Shown here: in pieces, positions 11,958 to 12,188 of the stretch
How positions within the stretch are numbered: position 1 is the stretch's first letter
How the letters are laid out: each line of letters starts with the position of its first letter
Assembly (NCBI GenBank): GCA_015233485.1
Contig: JADFXO010000089.1
Span: forward strand, 1-12,188
DNA: 12,188 bases
Direction: 5' to 3'
Source: Nitrospirota bacterium
GTDB taxonomy: Bacteria; Nitrospirota; Thermodesulfovibrionia; Thermodesulfovibrionales; Magnetobacteriaceae
Program-made: the position numbers and the translations under genes
The notes under the pieces: model-generated
What the model was told of the DNA's origin: nothing
Database searches by the model: none
What the model saw: only the letters and a program-made list of their open reading frames with translations

Positions 11958-12188
11958 GAGAAAAAATTAACCCCCTTTTTAATCCTTTCCCAATCCTTGT
12001 ATCCTTCTACGGCAAAAGTTACAGCACCATATACTCCAAGAGGACTTTTAATGTTTTCTTCATGAATGCCCTCAACTGCTCTTGTAACCAGACTGATATG
12101 ATTACGCAAAGAATTGTAGGTGACATCTATCGAAGAATCATCAATTTTGAGCGTATTTTTCAGAATACTACCATCCTTATCATGAGAA
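11933..12188 (-). CDS. C-terminal end of an unknown protein, cut by the window edge
   Basis: From the window edge to TAA at 11933 a frame stays open for 84 codons. It reads SHDKDGSILKNTLKIDDSSI, then DVTYNSLRNHISLVTRAVEG, then HEENIKSPLGVYGAVTFAVEGY, and ends in WIKKFVK. Base use is coding-like and no other frame on either strand is as good. No family is recognised and the start lies outside the window. It overlaps the following small gene by 25 nt. Confidence 0.55.
   Translation of the reverse strand, partial: SHDKDGSILKNTLKIDDSSIDVTYNSLRNHISLVTRAVEGIHEENIKSPLGVYGAVTFAVEGYKDWERIKKGVNFFSWIKKFVK

Noticed and set aside
11671..11970. 99-codon plus-strand frame at the right end
   Set aside because: It opposes two better coding frames on the minus strand, lacks a ribosome binding site, and all its neighbours run the other way.

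Overview
The window looks like chromosomal accessory DNA from a Gram-negative bacterium. It carries a heptose kinase of the LPS-core type, a lipoprotein with a lipobox, several Sec signal peptides and good AGGAGG-type ribosome binding sites. The mixture (Uma2 protein, DUF1566/Lcl protein, REP-like 'AATAAATCTGTCCCC' repeats, a Crp/Fnr regulator without Fe-S cysteines) fits Nitrospirota or a former deltaproteobacterial lineage. That placement is inference and is weak. Every convincing gene lies on the minus strand, so the window reads right to left.

Right end (about 12188 to 8835): the 3' end of an unknown gene overlaps a small unknown gene. Then comes a tight three-gene operon: a HldE/RfaE1-type heptose-7-phosphate kinase, an extended-SDR sugar epimerase/dehydratase, and a family 2 glycosyltransferase that starts with GTG. 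These are surface-polysaccharide or LPS genes.

Middle (about 8830 to 5008): a decayed region holds an N-terminal fragment of cas3 and a strong sigma70-like promoter. Downstream of the promoter is a short secreted-protein ORF interrupted by seven perfect copies of a 5-bp repeat. The break is exactly what a change of +1 or -2 repeat units would repair, and the repeat would then encode the hydrophobic core of a signal peptide. This ORF overlaps the start of a His/Pro/Gly-rich secreted protein gene with decapeptide repeats. A small lipoprotein and a large secreted protein (two DUF1566 domains plus two C-terminal repeats) follow.

Left part (about 4980 to 775): a Crp/Fnr-family regulator is followed by an M23 peptidase and a TPR protein in one operon, then a CHAP amidase/peptidase, then a membrane-anchored HEAT-like protein. 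A 121-bp segment is present twice (119/121 identical). It contains the last 20 codons of the regulator gene, a 14-bp palindrome with 5-4-5 FNR-type geometry, and a TATAAT -10 box. One copy sits before the M23 gene and the other before the CHAP gene. In both, the palindrome is centred about 42 bp upstream of the predicted start site, the class II activator position. The simplest reading is a small regulon in which this Crp/Fnr protein switches on two peptidoglycan hydrolases and their helpers.

Left end (about 770 to 1): an Uma2-family protein with a duplicated N-terminal motif is flanked by REP-like sequences, one pair forming a hairpin.
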